A DNA stretch of 64,000 nt. It comes from Wolfiporia cocos. Taxonomy: Eukaryota; Basidiomycota; Agaricomycetes; Polyporales; Phaeolaceae. The notes beneath the pieces were generated by a model that saw nothing but the letters and a program-made list of their open reading frames with translations, searched no databases and was not told where the DNA came from. Location: assembly GCA_029448655.1 (NCBI GenBank), contig JACCLO010000005.1, positions 2,914,001-2,978,000 on the forward strand, in the 5' to 3' direction. Both the position numbers and the translations under genes were made by a program. Shown in pieces: positions 54,181-63,807 of the stretch. Numbering within the stretch: the first letter of the stretch is position 1; every line of letters begins with the position of its first letter.

Positions 54181-57100
54181 AGACATTCGTCGGCCTCGAC
54201 GAATTTTCCAAGTTCCTCTCCTCAGAGTGCCTCGGCGTCCTGTTCGTTGTAGATGTCGCCGTTCCCGCTGAGGGACGGGGTCGTAGGAGTTCGCCATACG
54301 AAGTGTTGGCGGCATTCATTCTGTCGATGACCTGGTTGATTGAGCCCACAAGCTCTGCAAATATAGTCGGGGCAGTCGAGGATCCAGTGGCTAGCGGATC
54401 CGCACTGCCGACAGGGTTGTTCGGGCGAGGGCCTCGCTGGTACCCGTAGGGAAGGGATATCTCTGAGATATTCGTTGTGTCGGTATCTCCAGTGGTGGGC
54501 AGCGCGGTGGAGGTTCCGTTGCGCCCACGTGGGTAAGGAGGCGGTGTCTTGTTCGTGCTCCCTCGCACCTCGCTCAAACTCCTCGCGGGTAAGGCTCTGC
54601 ACTGATGGAGATCGTCGAATAGGCGGCGTGCTATTTGCTCTTCGCTGTCGTTCTGGGGTAGCCCTAGGGCTCGTCGGGCGTGCAGGTGGTTCACGTCTCC
54701 CGTTGCCTCCCATACCAGGAATACGTGGCGTCGGGTCTCTAACTCCTGTTCGGCGGGCCCTCTGAGTCTCGGTAGGCAGTGGAAATAATACTCTATTGCC
54801 CTCCATAAAATTAAACGGCCTTGCAACTCGGCGTCGTTCGTCGGTGGTGAAAAAGCGGGCGGGTCGTGGTACGTATTCGGGTCGGTTGGGAGTAGCGTGC
54901 TCGCGATCCTCGAAGTCGTTGAGCGCGTGTCGTAGTCGGGCCGTCGTGGTGGCGGCCAGTCGGTCGATAAGTCTGTCGGTGAGTAACTCGAGTCCCTCTC
55001 TCTGCGCTCTGATCTGCCCCTCCATTCGGACGAGGTCCTCGGTGATATTCTGGTACGAGCTGTAGACGTGGGTGAGATCCTGCGCGATGTCGAAGAGGGC
55101 CGACCAGCCATCGGCTCAGCCAGCAAAAGGTCCCTCGGCCCTGTACCAGAGGAGGGCGTGTCTAATCTGCAGATGCTGGGGGGAGTACCTTCTTGGTGGC
55201 GTACCTCGCGGTCGGCCTTCTCGACGATCTGTATCGCCGGGGGTCGTGGTACGGCGAGGGAGCTGGTGGCGAGTCGTCGACATACTATTACTGTTCTGTT
55301 TTCGAGTGTCGGGGTTGTCCTGACTCTCGTCCTGTGGTAGTCTTTTATCAGTTCCTTGGAGTGCTCCAAGTTCGCCTCGTCTTCCCATGAATTGTCGGCC
55401 GTGGCATAGCCTTTCCACTTGACGAAGTATTGATGCTTCTTTCCTTTCCATCTGTCAGCCAAGATGGCTTCGACCTCGTATTCTTCCTGTCCCTTGATGA
55501 CATCAGGTGGCGGTCGTAAGTAATTGGGTCCGTGCACCCTTGTTTCTTTGAACGGTTTTAGTAGGGCGGCGTGGAATACCGGATGAACTTTCCAGCTTGT
55601 TGGTAATTGCAGCCGGTATGTCGTGGGTCCCATCTTTTCTGTGATGGTGAAGGGTCCTTCCCTTTTTGGTGCTAGTTTGTTCGATTCGTAGGGGATTGTT
55701 AGGTTCTTGGCATTGAGCCAGACCTTGTCCCCTTTCTCAAGCTTTGGCAGTTCTCTGAGGAACCGCCCTGCCATTCTTTTCTGGGCTAATTCATGCGCGA
55801 TGAATGCCATCTTTCGCGCCTCTTTGATCTTCTTGATCCTATCAACTGCTGCCGGGACGTTCCCTACTCTGTCATAATCTGGGAATCCCCTCGGGACGTA
55901 TCCTAGGATTATTTCAAGTGGCGCTGGTCGGTTTTCGGTTCGTCTGGTGTTATGCGCAAATTCGACGTCAGGCAGTCGCTGTACCCATTGGAATGGGTCG
56001 TTCATGCAATAGATGCGAAGGTATACTTCGATCTGTTGATTCATTCTTTCTGTCTGTCCGTCGGTCTGTGGATGGTACGCCGTACTCATCGCTGATTCTG
56101 TTCCCTGCAGCTTGCATAATTCCTTGAAAAGCTTTGATGCAAACTGCGGTCCTCTGTCTGAAATGATCTTTCGGGGGATGCCATATAGCGAGTAGATTTT
56201 CCGGTGAAATATCTCTGCCGCCCCTTCGCTAGTGATCGTTTTGTCGCATGGGGTGAGAGAGATGGCCTTGGATAGGCCATGGTCGACAATCACCATCATG
56301 GAGTCATACTTTCCGACTCTTGGCAGGTCGGTGACAAAATCGACCGAGCACTGTGAGAAGGGGAGGGCGTCTTCCCGTGTCGGTATTGGTTGCAAGGGGG
56401 GTTTCAGCGGATTCCTATCAGGTTTCATCTGTTGACAGATTGCACAGCCCCGGACATATTCCGCTATCATTGTTCTCATGTCAGGCCACCAAAAGTGGGT
56501 CGCAACCTGTACTGTTGTACCCCAGATCCCAGGGTGTCCGGCTGGGATCGTGTCGTGGTATTTTGAGATGACGTCTCGTCGAAGGCCCTCATCCTTCGGC
56601 ACGTACATCCTGCCCCTGTAGAGCAGTATCCCATCTGTTTGTTGCCATTGATCTGCGGTGGTTCTCGCGGGGAATTCGCCTGTGCCCCCTAGAGCGCGGA
56701 TCGCCTGTTCCGCAGATTCATCTCGATCGTTGGCGTTCTTTATTCGATCAATGATCGGGATCTGGATTGCGTGGACGATGAGTTCGTCTGGAATCATGGT
56801 GATCCCCTCGTTGTCTTCGTTGCTTTCGTCCAGGTGGTACAACCTGGAAAGCGTGTCGGCCATGACTAGTTTCCTTCTGGGGACGTGTTGCAATTTCAGG
56901 TCGAATTGTGAAAGGAATAGATGCCATCTCGCTTGTCGCCGATTTAGGCGCTGTGCGCTTCTCCAGTACGTCAGGTTCTGATGATCACTTCGGATCAAGA
57001 TCCGATGCGGTGCTCCTTCCAATAGGTGTCGCCATTCTTCTAATGCTCGGACTATCCCGAGTAGTTTGCGATCGTAGATTTCGTAATTCCGTTCTGTTGG

Positions 57101-59230
57101 TGTCAGGGATTGTGAGAGGTATCCCACCGGCCGTTCGCTCCCTGTTTCATCTATCTGTTTCAGTACTGCTCCTGTGGCGAACTGAGATGCATCTGTTTCG
57201 AGGATGAACGGTTTCTCCTTATCTGGTGTTCCTAGTACGGGCGCCGTCGTGAATGCTTTCTTCATGAATTCGAATGCTTTCTGTTCTTTCTCCGTCCATT
57301 GGAACCCTGTCCCTGTGACCGTCTTTGTGAGGTCAACCAAGGGCCGGGCGTGCGTAGAGTAGTGGTCGATAAATTTCCGATAGAAGTTCGCAAATCCTAG
57401 GAAGGATCTGACTTCTTTGAGATTTCGGGGAGTCGGCCACTCCTTAATCCCATTGAGTTTCGCTGGGTCCATCTGGATACTTCCTGGGGTGATGACTAGT
57501 CCCAGAAATTCGACTCTGTCGACACCGAAGGCGCATTTCTCGGGTTTCACAAAGAGGTGGTTATCCACCAATCTCTGAAGGATCCGCCGCTCCCGTTCCT
57601 TGTGTATTTTCTCGTTTTCTGAGAAAATGAGGATGTCGTCCATATAAACAAGCACCCATCCTTCGAGGATTTCTTCTTTCAGGATTTCGTTCATCATTGC
57701 CTGAAAGGTCCCGGGTGCATTGCACAATCCGAAAAACATAACCGTGGGCTCGTACAGCCCTCGGTTTGTTTTGAAGGCCGCTTTCCATTCGTCTCCTTTT
57801 TTGATTCGCACGTTGTTGTATCCCGCTCTAAGGTCCATTTTCGTGAAGATCTTTGCTCCTTTTAGCTTTTCCAGGAGCTCTGAGATCAGTGGCAAGGGAT
57901 AGACGTTCTTTATCGTCCCTTCATTCAGATATCGATAATCTTGACAGGGTCGTAGGCCGCTGTCTTTCTTTGGGACGAAAAAGAATGGTGACGCCATCGG
58001 GGATTTTGAAGGGACTATGAATCCCTTGGCCAAGTTTTCTTTTAGGAATTCGTCCAGCGCCTGTTGCTCTTTAGGTGAGAGTGCATAGACTTTGCAGTCT
58101 TTCGGCACGAAATCGGGTTTTAATTCGATTGCGTGGTCCCATGGTCTCGACGGGGGGAACGCTGCTGCGGACTCCTTACTGAACACCTTGGCGAAGTCCA
58201 GTAGGTGTTTCGGGACCATCTCTTCAATCGTTCGTTCTGGTTCGGGGGTTTTTTGTGCAAATTCCTGGGATTTTGTCAGCGCTTTCCTGACAGCGTTGAT
58301 GATTTGTATCTTTGTTCGGAACTTCTTTCGCGTCTCCCCTTTCTTTCCTATGATCCTAGGGTTATCCTTTGCGAAGCGTCGGATCGCTTCGTACTCTTCG
58401 GGAGTATAGAGCCGCTGCGCTGTTTCTTCTGGCTGGTCCGTGGATCCGAACCCTTTCTTCCCTCGTTCTGTTTCATCTAGATCTTCGACCTCTAAGATGT
58501 CGGGGGTGAGGTGTTGTTCGAAAATTATCTGGGCTATTCGCATGCCCGGGATAATTCTATGCGCCTTGTCTGAGTAGTTGAAGACGATGGCTCCGACGTC
58601 TCCTCGGTAGTCCGAATCTATGATTCCGGCTTGTACTACCAATCCGTGTCTGAGGGTGTTGCCTGATCGTCCGGCCAGCCTTCCATACGATCCCTTCGGG
58701 ATCTTCATTTTTACTCCAGTGGAGACGAGTTTCCATCCTCCGGCGGGAATCTCGGTTTCTTCTGCGGCGTAAAGGTCATACCCTGCAGCTTCTTGGGTGC
58801 CCCTTGTTGGAATTCTTCCTTCTGGGGCAACTACCATTTCCACCGTATCCATTCGGATCGTGGCTTCCTGTTTCTTTTCTTCTGCCCCTAGTACCGATCG
58901 TACATCGACTGTTCGGTCCTTCCAGTCGATTGTGGGGTTTTCGTCTTTTAGCCATCCATACCCTAGAATCATATTTTCTGTTCCAATTGATCCTACCAGG
59001 AATCGGACTTTTCGCGTTTTCTGGGTCTTCGGATATCGTAGTAGTATGGTAGCTTCCCGGTCTATTCGCCCATCTTTGTTTTCTGTTCCGTCAACATTTT
59101 TGACGATGATCGGGTTCTTCAAAGGTTGCGTGGGCACCTTGTATTTTTCTACCACTCTGCTGTGGATCAGGTTCGACATTGCTCCTGAGTCGATTAGTGC
59201 ATTGCACTTCACAGGTTTTGCCAGCGTCAT
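54179..59230 (-). CDS. pol: Pol polyprotein, copy 2
   Basis: 1683 residues, the same domain order as copy 1. The dUTPase motif 2 is the canonical-looking GRSG. In RNase H the RELLGIV block reads RKLLGIV: the Glu at position 722, one of the conserved acidic metal-binding residues, is Lys (codon GAA in copy 1, AAA here). Integrase catalytic residues, zinc site, YMDD and chromodomain are intact. Most differences from copy 1 are scattered single changes, except a dense cluster just after the chromodomain. Confidence 0.95.
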   Translation of the reverse strand: MTLAKPVKCNALIDSGAMSNLIHSRVVEKYKVPTQPLKNPIIVKNVDGTENKDGRIDREATILLRYPKTQKTRKVRFLVGSIGTENMILGYGWLKDENPTIDWKDRTVDVRSVLGAEEKKQEATIRMDTVEMVVAPEGRIPTRGTQEAAGYDLYAAEETEIPAGGWKLVSTGVKMKIPKGSYGRLAGRSGNTLRHGLVVQAGIIDSDYRGDVGAIVFNYSDKAHRIIPGMRIAQIIFEQHLTPDILEVEDLDETERGKKGFGSTDQPEETAQRLYTPEEYEAIRRFAKDNPRIIGKKGETRKKFRTKIQIINAVRKALTKSQEFAQKTPEPERTIEEMVPKHLLDFAKVFSKESAAAFPPSRPWDHAIELKPDFVPKDCKVYALSPKEQQALDEFLKENLAKGFIVPSKSPMASPFFFVPKKDSGLRPCQDYRYLNEGTIKNVYPLPLISELLEKLKGAKIFTKMDLRAGYNNVRIKKGDEWKAAFKTNRGLYEPTVMFFGLCNAPGTFQAMMNEILKEEILEGWVLVYMDDILIFSENEKIHKERERRILQRLVDNHLFVKPEKCAFGVDRVEFLGLVITPGSIQMDPAKLNGIKEWPTPRNLKEVRSFLGFANFYRKFIDHYSTHARPLVDLTKTVTGTGFQWTEKEQKAFEFMKKAFTTAPVLGTPDKEKPFILETDASQFATGAVLKQIDETGSERPVGYLSQSLTPTERNYEIYDRKLLGIVRALEEWRHLLEGAPHRILIRSDHQNLTYWRSAQRLNRRQARWHLFLSQFDLKLQHVPRRKLVMADTLSRLYHLDESNEDNEGITMIPDELIVHAIQIPIIDRIKNANDRDESAEQAIRALGGTGEFPARTTADQWQQTDGILLYRGRMYVPKDEGLRRDVISKYHDTIPAGHPGIWGTTVQVATHFWWPDMRTMIAEYVRGCAICQQMKPDRNPLKPPLQPIPTREDALPFSQCSVDFVTDLPRVGKYDSMMVIVDHGLSKAISLTPCDKTITSEGAAEIFHRKIYSLYGIPRKIISDRGPQFASKLFKELCKLQGTESAMSTAYHPQTDGQTERMNQQIEVYLRIYCMNDPFQWVQRLPDVEFAHNTRRTENRPAPLEIILGYVPRGFPDYDRVGNVPAAVDRIKKIKEARKMAFIAHELAQKRMAGRFLRELPKLEKGDKVWLNAKNLTIPYESNKLAPKREGPFTITEKMGPTTYRLQLPTSWKVHPVFHAALLKPFKETRVHGPNYLRPPPDVIKGQEEYEVEAILADRWKGKKHQYFVKWKGYATADNSWEDEANLEHSKELIKDYHRTRVRTTPTLENRTVIVCRRLATSSLAVPRPPAIQIVEKADREVRHQEGTPPSICRLDTPSSGTGPRDLLLAEPMAGRPSSTSRRISPTSTARTRISPRTSSEWRGRSERRERDSSYSPTDLSTDWPPPRRPDYDTRSTTSRIASTLLPTDPNTYHDPPAFSPPTNDAELQGRLILWRAIEYYFHCLPRLRGPAEQELETRRHVFLVWEATGDVNHLHARRALGLPQNDSEEQIARRLFDDLHQCRALPARSLSEVRGSTNKTPPPYPRGRNGTSTALPTTGDTDTTNISEISLPYGYQRGPRPNNPVGSADPLATGSSTAPTIFAELVGSINQVIDRMNAANTSYGELLRPRPSAGTATSTTNRTPRHSEERNLENSSRPTNV
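54222..55283 (-). pseudogene. Third ORF of copy 2, interrupted by a stop
   Basis: Same frame and content as the 354-residue ORF of copy 1, but codon 56 is TGA (55118-55116; CGT in copy 1). The frame reopens immediately and a Met at 55025 could start a 267-residue product that keeps the helical segment and both zinc knuckles. One codon is also missing upstream of the stop. Confidence 0.65.
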
Positions 59231-59319
59231 GATTACCGGGATGAAGAGGGATCGATTCTTCTCGAACGAGGTAATTACATGCGCTGCTTTCTCGGAGGGT
59301 AAGACCGTGGGCTTCCCTC

Positions 59320-61161
59320 CTAGGCAAAATCCTGTTCTCCTACGAGCTGTGCTAGGAGCTCGGGGTTCTTGGCTTTCAGGGCCCTAATTGCTGTGACCGC
59401 TCTGTTAGCGGTAATGTATTCAGTCTCTTCCTCAGAGACTTCTTCAATGCGAGCTTCTTGCTCGGCTTCTTCTTCTTCGGTCTTTCGAGTAGTCCACCTA
59501 GGGCGGGCTGGCTTCCTCGGCCTCTTTGGACAGTCTCGCGACATATGTCCTGGTTGATGACAGGTGAAGCATTTTCCCTTCTTGATGTGATCGTCCCTTT
59601 CCTGGGTGGTCATTCGATCCACATCCATTGCGTTCGGATCTTTTGGTGCGGTTGTCTGTGGAGCGCTGGTGCGTCCGTTATTCTGGTTTGAGGCTTGCCA
59701 AGCCTTTTTCTTGACAAACGGTTTGTCCCGTTTCAAGAATATCTTGTACGTATTTTCATAATACGAGGCAGCGGACTGCCATTCATCAATGGTCGCTGGT
59801 AGCGGCCGAACGCCGATAATGTATCGGGTCGTATGTTCGGGTAACCCTTTCTCGAAAAGGGTTATGAGCAACGCGTTTCCGTCCGTGCTGTATCGATCGT
59901 ACTGGGCCTTCCCGGCCAAGTTGTTGAACTCGGTGATATAATCATCGATGTCCTTCCTGTCCTGGGTTACGTCCAGGATTTTCTTCCGCGCCTTCTGTAC
60001 CTCTTCGATGGCTCCGAAGGCTTTCTGGAAGTCTGCATCAAACTGTGCAAGACTAGGCGGGAAGAATCGTTTCGTCTGGGGGTTCGTATAAACCCGGTGG
60101 TAATTCTGTTTCCATTGGCCCGTTTTCCCCTTGTTCGAAATATAAGAGAGGATAAAGATCACTCTCTGAACGTCGTTCTGGAATGACGTTTCGTACATTG
60201 TAAACCAGGAATTGCACTGGTTTATGAAGTTCTGCATGTCGGATCGTTCCCCGTCGAATACGTCTGGGGGATTGATCATTGGGGGTCGGTAGTACGGGTT
60301 CGGCGCCGGAGGTTGAGGCTGCGGCGCATTCGGTGGTGGGGGCCCTCCTGGGGGTCCTCCTCCTCCCGGGTATCCTCCACCCGGGTTTCCTGGGTTTCCT
60401 CCGGGGTTCCCTGGGTTTCCTCCAGGGTTTCCTCCTCCGGGGTTCGCGGGGGTTCCTCCTCCAAGTCCTCCAGGAGGGGGGACATTCCCTCCTCCGAGTC
60501 CGAAGTTTCCTCCCAGTCCTCCTCCGCTTGTACCTGCGGTGGTTCGTCCAAATAGGCCTGAAGGCCACGTTCCTGGGTTTGTCGTTCCCATTCCTCCGCT
60601 TGGGCTAATCCAAGACGGATTTCCTCCGCTACCCATTCCGGGTGCGTTCTGTGGGGGGCTTCCAAAGAGGTCTGTTCCTCCAGCCACAGGCCCAATCCCA
60701 CTCTGCGCAAAAGCAGATATAAATCCTGGAGGGTCCTGTCCTCCGGTCTGGCTGTTATCTGTTCCTGTAAAGTTTCCAGGATTTCTCCCATCATCTCCGA
60801 TGCGCTCAGTTCCTGCCATTCTTGTGGCGCCCGAAGGCTGATTCGTATTTCCATCGGCATCGAAGGTTCTGTTGATGGTTTCGGTTTCGTTTTCGGTCAA
60901 CGTCGCGGTTGACATCGGAGGGATTTCTCCGAATCGTTCGAATGCTTCACGCGTTATTTCCCAAGCGGTCGTTCTTGCGGAGGGGTATACTTCTACCCAC
61001 TTCGATGCCCTATCTTCTCTTGGAATGACAACAATTCCTCCGCGGTTACGGAAGGCTCCAATGGTGTCAGTCCACTCGTATCGGTTGAGTCTGTAGACTC
61101 CCTGAATGTCCTCGGGCAAGAGTTCAATCAGTCGTGCTGGGAATTCTGGTCCGAATATCAT
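59320..61161 (-). CDS. gag: Gag polyprotein, copy 2
   Basis: 613 residues, nearly identical to copy 1 Gag. It lacks two residues before the NPPDVFDGE segment. The CCHC knuckle (CFTCHQPGHMSRDC) is intact. As in copy 1, it ends in TAG with pol in the -1 frame. Confidence 0.93.
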   Translation of the reverse strand: MIFGPEFPARLIELLPEDIQGVYRLNRYEWTDTIGAFRNRGGIVVIPREDRASKWVEVYPSARTTAWEITREAFERFGEIPPMSTATLTENETETINRTFDADGNTNQPSGATRMAGTERIGDDGRNPGNFTGTDNSQTGGQDPPGFISAFAQSGIGPVAGGTDLFGSPPQNAPGMGSGGNPSWISPSGGMGTTNPGTWPSGLFGRTTAGTSGGGLGGNFGLGGGNVPPPGGLGGGTPANPGGGNPGGNPGNPGGNPGNPGGGYPGGGGPPGGPPPPNAPQPQPPAPNPYYRPPMINPPDVFDGERSDMQNFINQCNSWFTMYETSFQNDVQRVIFILSYISNKGKTGQWKQNYHRVYTNPQTKRFFPPSLAQFDADFQKAFGAIEEVQKARKKILDVTQDRKDIDDYITEFNNLAGKAQYDRYSTDGNALLITLFEKGLPEHTTRYIIGVRPLPATIDEWQSAASYYENTYKIFLKRDKPFVKKKAWQASNQNNGRTSAPQTTAPKDPNAMDVDRMTTQERDDHIKKGKCFTCHQPGHMSRDCPKRPRKPARPRWTTRKTEEEEAEQEARIEEVSEEETEYITANRAVTAIRALKAKNPELLAQLVGEQDFA

Positions 61162-61195
61162 GTGCCCTTACACCGTGATAGGTGAGGGTGTGATA

Positions 61196-61206
61196 AGCTC
61201 GACCTT
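61196..61206 (-). other. Self-primer binding site (copy 2)
   Basis: AAGGTCGAGCT on the minus strand, one base from the 5' LTR (61208). It matches exactly the reverse complement of AGCTCGACCTT in both LTRs of this copy. Confidence 0.8.
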
Positions 61207-61207
61207 C

Positions 61208-61915
61208 TGTTACGGGTCGAATACCCGTTCGTATATTCGAGTCGCGAATATAGATCGTTCTTCTGCACGTAGGCACGTCGCCGTATGCAAGGCAAATACT
61301 CGTTAGATGCCTTCGAGTCCTAAGTGAAATCCTTAGGAGATCGGTTAATATCCAATACACGTTAGAGGATATAATCTGTTCAAGTGCGAGTCCAATAGAA
61401 TATAAGACTCGCCTAAGTCCGAGAAGTCAGTGTGCACTTCAAGGACTTAGTCGTTCGGTTGCTCGAGCGAGAAATACTGAGCGTAGTTTCCTACGTTTGA
61501 GAACGAGTATAAGACTTCTTGTTTATACAACAAGGTCGAGCTGAAGAGCCTCGACGGTAAGTACATGAGTTTTTATACTACGCTAGGTTTCAGGGGTCAA
61601 GTCTGTCCCAGATGCCACTGATACTATCTACGCTATAGTCCCAAACGTTTGATAAGTATGGAGTGATATATCTGAGACGATAGATAGGAATGATGGCGGT
61701 TGAACGCCATCTGTCAGCTAATAAACGATGAACATGGAACGGTGGCAGGGTTGGATCTGCCAAAGATGAAACAAGCCCTACAGACTAGTACAACTGGGGA
61801 TGCGCCCAGTAAGATCACGAGTAGCCAGGGGAGTTGGTTGCGCAACAAGTCCCTGTATCGTATTCGCCCAATGGTGAGTTCTGTCGATATTCGAAAAATT
61901 AGAATAACCGTAACA
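61208..61915 (-). repeat. 5' LTR of copy 2
   Basis: 708 bases with the same termini as the other LTRs; the TATAAAA box and AGCTCGACCTT start sequence are present on the minus strand. Confidence 0.95.
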
Positions 61916-61920
61916 GCAGC
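61916..61920 (+). repeat. Target-site duplication GCAGC, right of copy 2
   Basis: Matches 53455-53459. Confidence 0.95.
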
Positions 61921-62600
61921 CTCAGCCTTTTCTCGATGTTATAGTGTGTTCTTACTATAATTTACTGTCATATACACTTTTCATTGATTCTACCATCTAC
62001 CAGTGCACAGGCTCTAACTACTGGGAGACAACATCTGTATTCACCTAGATAGTGTACGAACAAGCTGTACACTATGTAAGTAATGAGCGGCATAGCTATA
62101 TTAATGTAAAGCTCACCTCAGCGTTGGCACTCCTAACAGGAGACAATGTCTGAGGTGGGCGACGAGTGACAGTGCATACATATAGTGTTGCTATGTAGAA
62201 TAAAAAGCCCGAAACTACCAAATAAACAACGTATGAACCGTTAACCGGTGTGGTGTTCAGTATTGTGTCTTTCCATATATGGTATCGTACTGGCACCCAA
62301 CGGTGTGCGGCGGGATTGCATGCTCCAACAGTGGCTTCATTTAGGTTCTGTCACTGTTCTGTCGCCTCTCTAACTCTGTTCCCAAGTTACACATAATCGC
62401 ACTCACAACGTCAACAAATTGGCACATGCATACATGCATCTTTCCCTTTTTTCTTGTGTCTGCTATGTTTTTAAGGCATTAGCGAGCCAGGCCATTCCTT
62501 CAAGAGGAGTTGAACAACTACACACGAGATTAAGCAATCATTTGTAAGCACAATTAGCTCTTTAGTTTTTGAATTTGATGCACCGCTCTGCCCGAAGCCA
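61921..62600. other. AT-rich spacer right of copy 2
   Basis: No supported gene. Part of it may belong to the copia-like LTR whose start is at 62797, but no LTR end is recognisable. Confidence 0.35.
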
Positions 62601-62797
62601 CCAGGCTTATAGTAATGCGTGCACACCTTTGATATAGCCTACCAGACAGTTTTATAGCCTCACAAAACGCTCAAAGAATGCTGAGAGCGCATTCCTTGGA
62701 CCTAGTGACCCACTAGCTTGCCCATCACCGTGCCATCAGTCTGCCATCGCCGCGCCGTCCTGCGCCCTGGCAGCACAGACCCCAAATTGCAACACTC
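62601..62797 (-). repeat. Start of a Ty1/copia-like 3' LTR (partial)
   Basis: On the minus strand, CTTGAGGGGGAG followed by TGTTGCAATTTGG is the classic copia polypurine tract and LTR start. It lies about 26 bases after the gag-like stop. A GCTATAAAACTG promoter-like string follows at about 62646-62657. The LTR end was not found, so the right limit is approximate. Confidence 0.55.
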
Positions 62798-63087
62798 CCC
62801 CTCAAGTGCAGCGGGGAGCGTGCCTACCAAGGCTCACAATCGTATGCCTCCATACCTGGTGTGGGCACCCTAGCCTTTGTTTCTGCAGCCGCCCCTGATG
62901 CCTGCTCGCTTCCCTTCAGCTTCTGCTTGTCCGGGCACTTCCATGACATGTGCCCTGGCTTCCCGCACGTGAAGCAGGTACGCACCTTCTTGCTTGCACC
63001 AGTGGCTGATGCACTCACGATCTTTGGGCCTTTGCTGCTCCTGCAGACCCATGCCTCCTCATTCAATGCCATCACCCCAACCCTCTC

Positions 63088-63092
63088 CATGG
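63088..63092 (+). repeat. Target-site duplication CATGG, left of the solo LTR
   Basis: Identical to 63803-63807. Confidence 0.92.
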
Positions 63093-63802
63093 TGTTATGG
63101 GTCGAATACCCGTTCGTATATTCGAGTCGCGAATATAAATCGTTCTTCTGCACGTAGACATGTTGTCGTGTGCAAGGCAAATACTCGTTAGATGCCTTCA
63201 AGTCCTAGAGGAAGCCCCTAAGAGATCGTTCGATATCCAATACGCGTTAGAGGATATAATCTGTTTAAGTGCGAGTCTTATAGAATAGAGGACTCGCCTA
63301 AGTCCGAGAAGTCAAGGTGCACTTCGAGGACTTAGTCGTCTGGTTGCTCGAGTGAGAAATACTGAGCGTAGTTTCCTACGTTTGAGAACGAGTATAAGAC
63401 TTCTTGTTTGTACAACAAGGTCGAGCTGAAGAGCTTCGACAGTAAGTACATGAGTTTATATACTACGCTAGGTTTTAGAGGTCACGTCCATCCCAGATGT
63501 CACCGCTACTATCTATGCTATAGTACCAAATGTTTGATGAGTTCGGAGTGATATATCTGAGATGATAGATAGGAATGGAGATGGCGGTTGAACGCCATCT
63601 ATCAACTGCAAGATGATAAAGATGAAACGGTGGCAGAGTTGGATCTGCCAAACGTGAAATGAGCCCTACATGCTAGCACAACTGGGGATATGCCCAGTAG
63701 AGTCACAAGTAGCCAGGGGGTTGGTTGCGCAACAAGTCCCTGTATCGTATTCGCCCGGTAGTGAGTTCTGTCGATATTCGAAAAATCAAAATAACCGTAA
63801 CA
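63093..63802 (-). mobile_element. Solo LTR of the same Ty3/gypsy family
   Basis: 710 bases, TGTTATGG...CCGTAACA on the plus strand, clearly homologous over its whole length to the 708-base LTRs but with many substitutions and small indels, so older. Flanked by CATGG duplications, as expected after recombination between the LTRs of a full element. Confidence 0.93.
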
Positions 63803-63807
63803 CATGG
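63803..63807 (+). repeat. Target-site duplication CATGG, right of the solo LTR
   Basis: Matches 63088-63092. Confidence 0.92.

Larger units (their letters stand above)
53460..61915 (-). mobile_element. Ty3/gypsy chromovirus (Tf1/sushi-like), copy 2, full length
   Basis: 8,456 bases in the opposite orientation to copy 1, with two 708-base LTRs, primer site, gag, pol, interrupted third ORF, polypurine tract and a GCAGC target duplication. The LTRs differ from each other at about three positions (for example in the AATATAGA[C/T]CGTT and CACTTC[G/A]AGGAC strings), so it is also young, perhaps slightly older than copy 1. Both main ORFs are open, but RNase H has a Glu-to-Lys change at a catalytic position. 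Confidence 0.97.
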
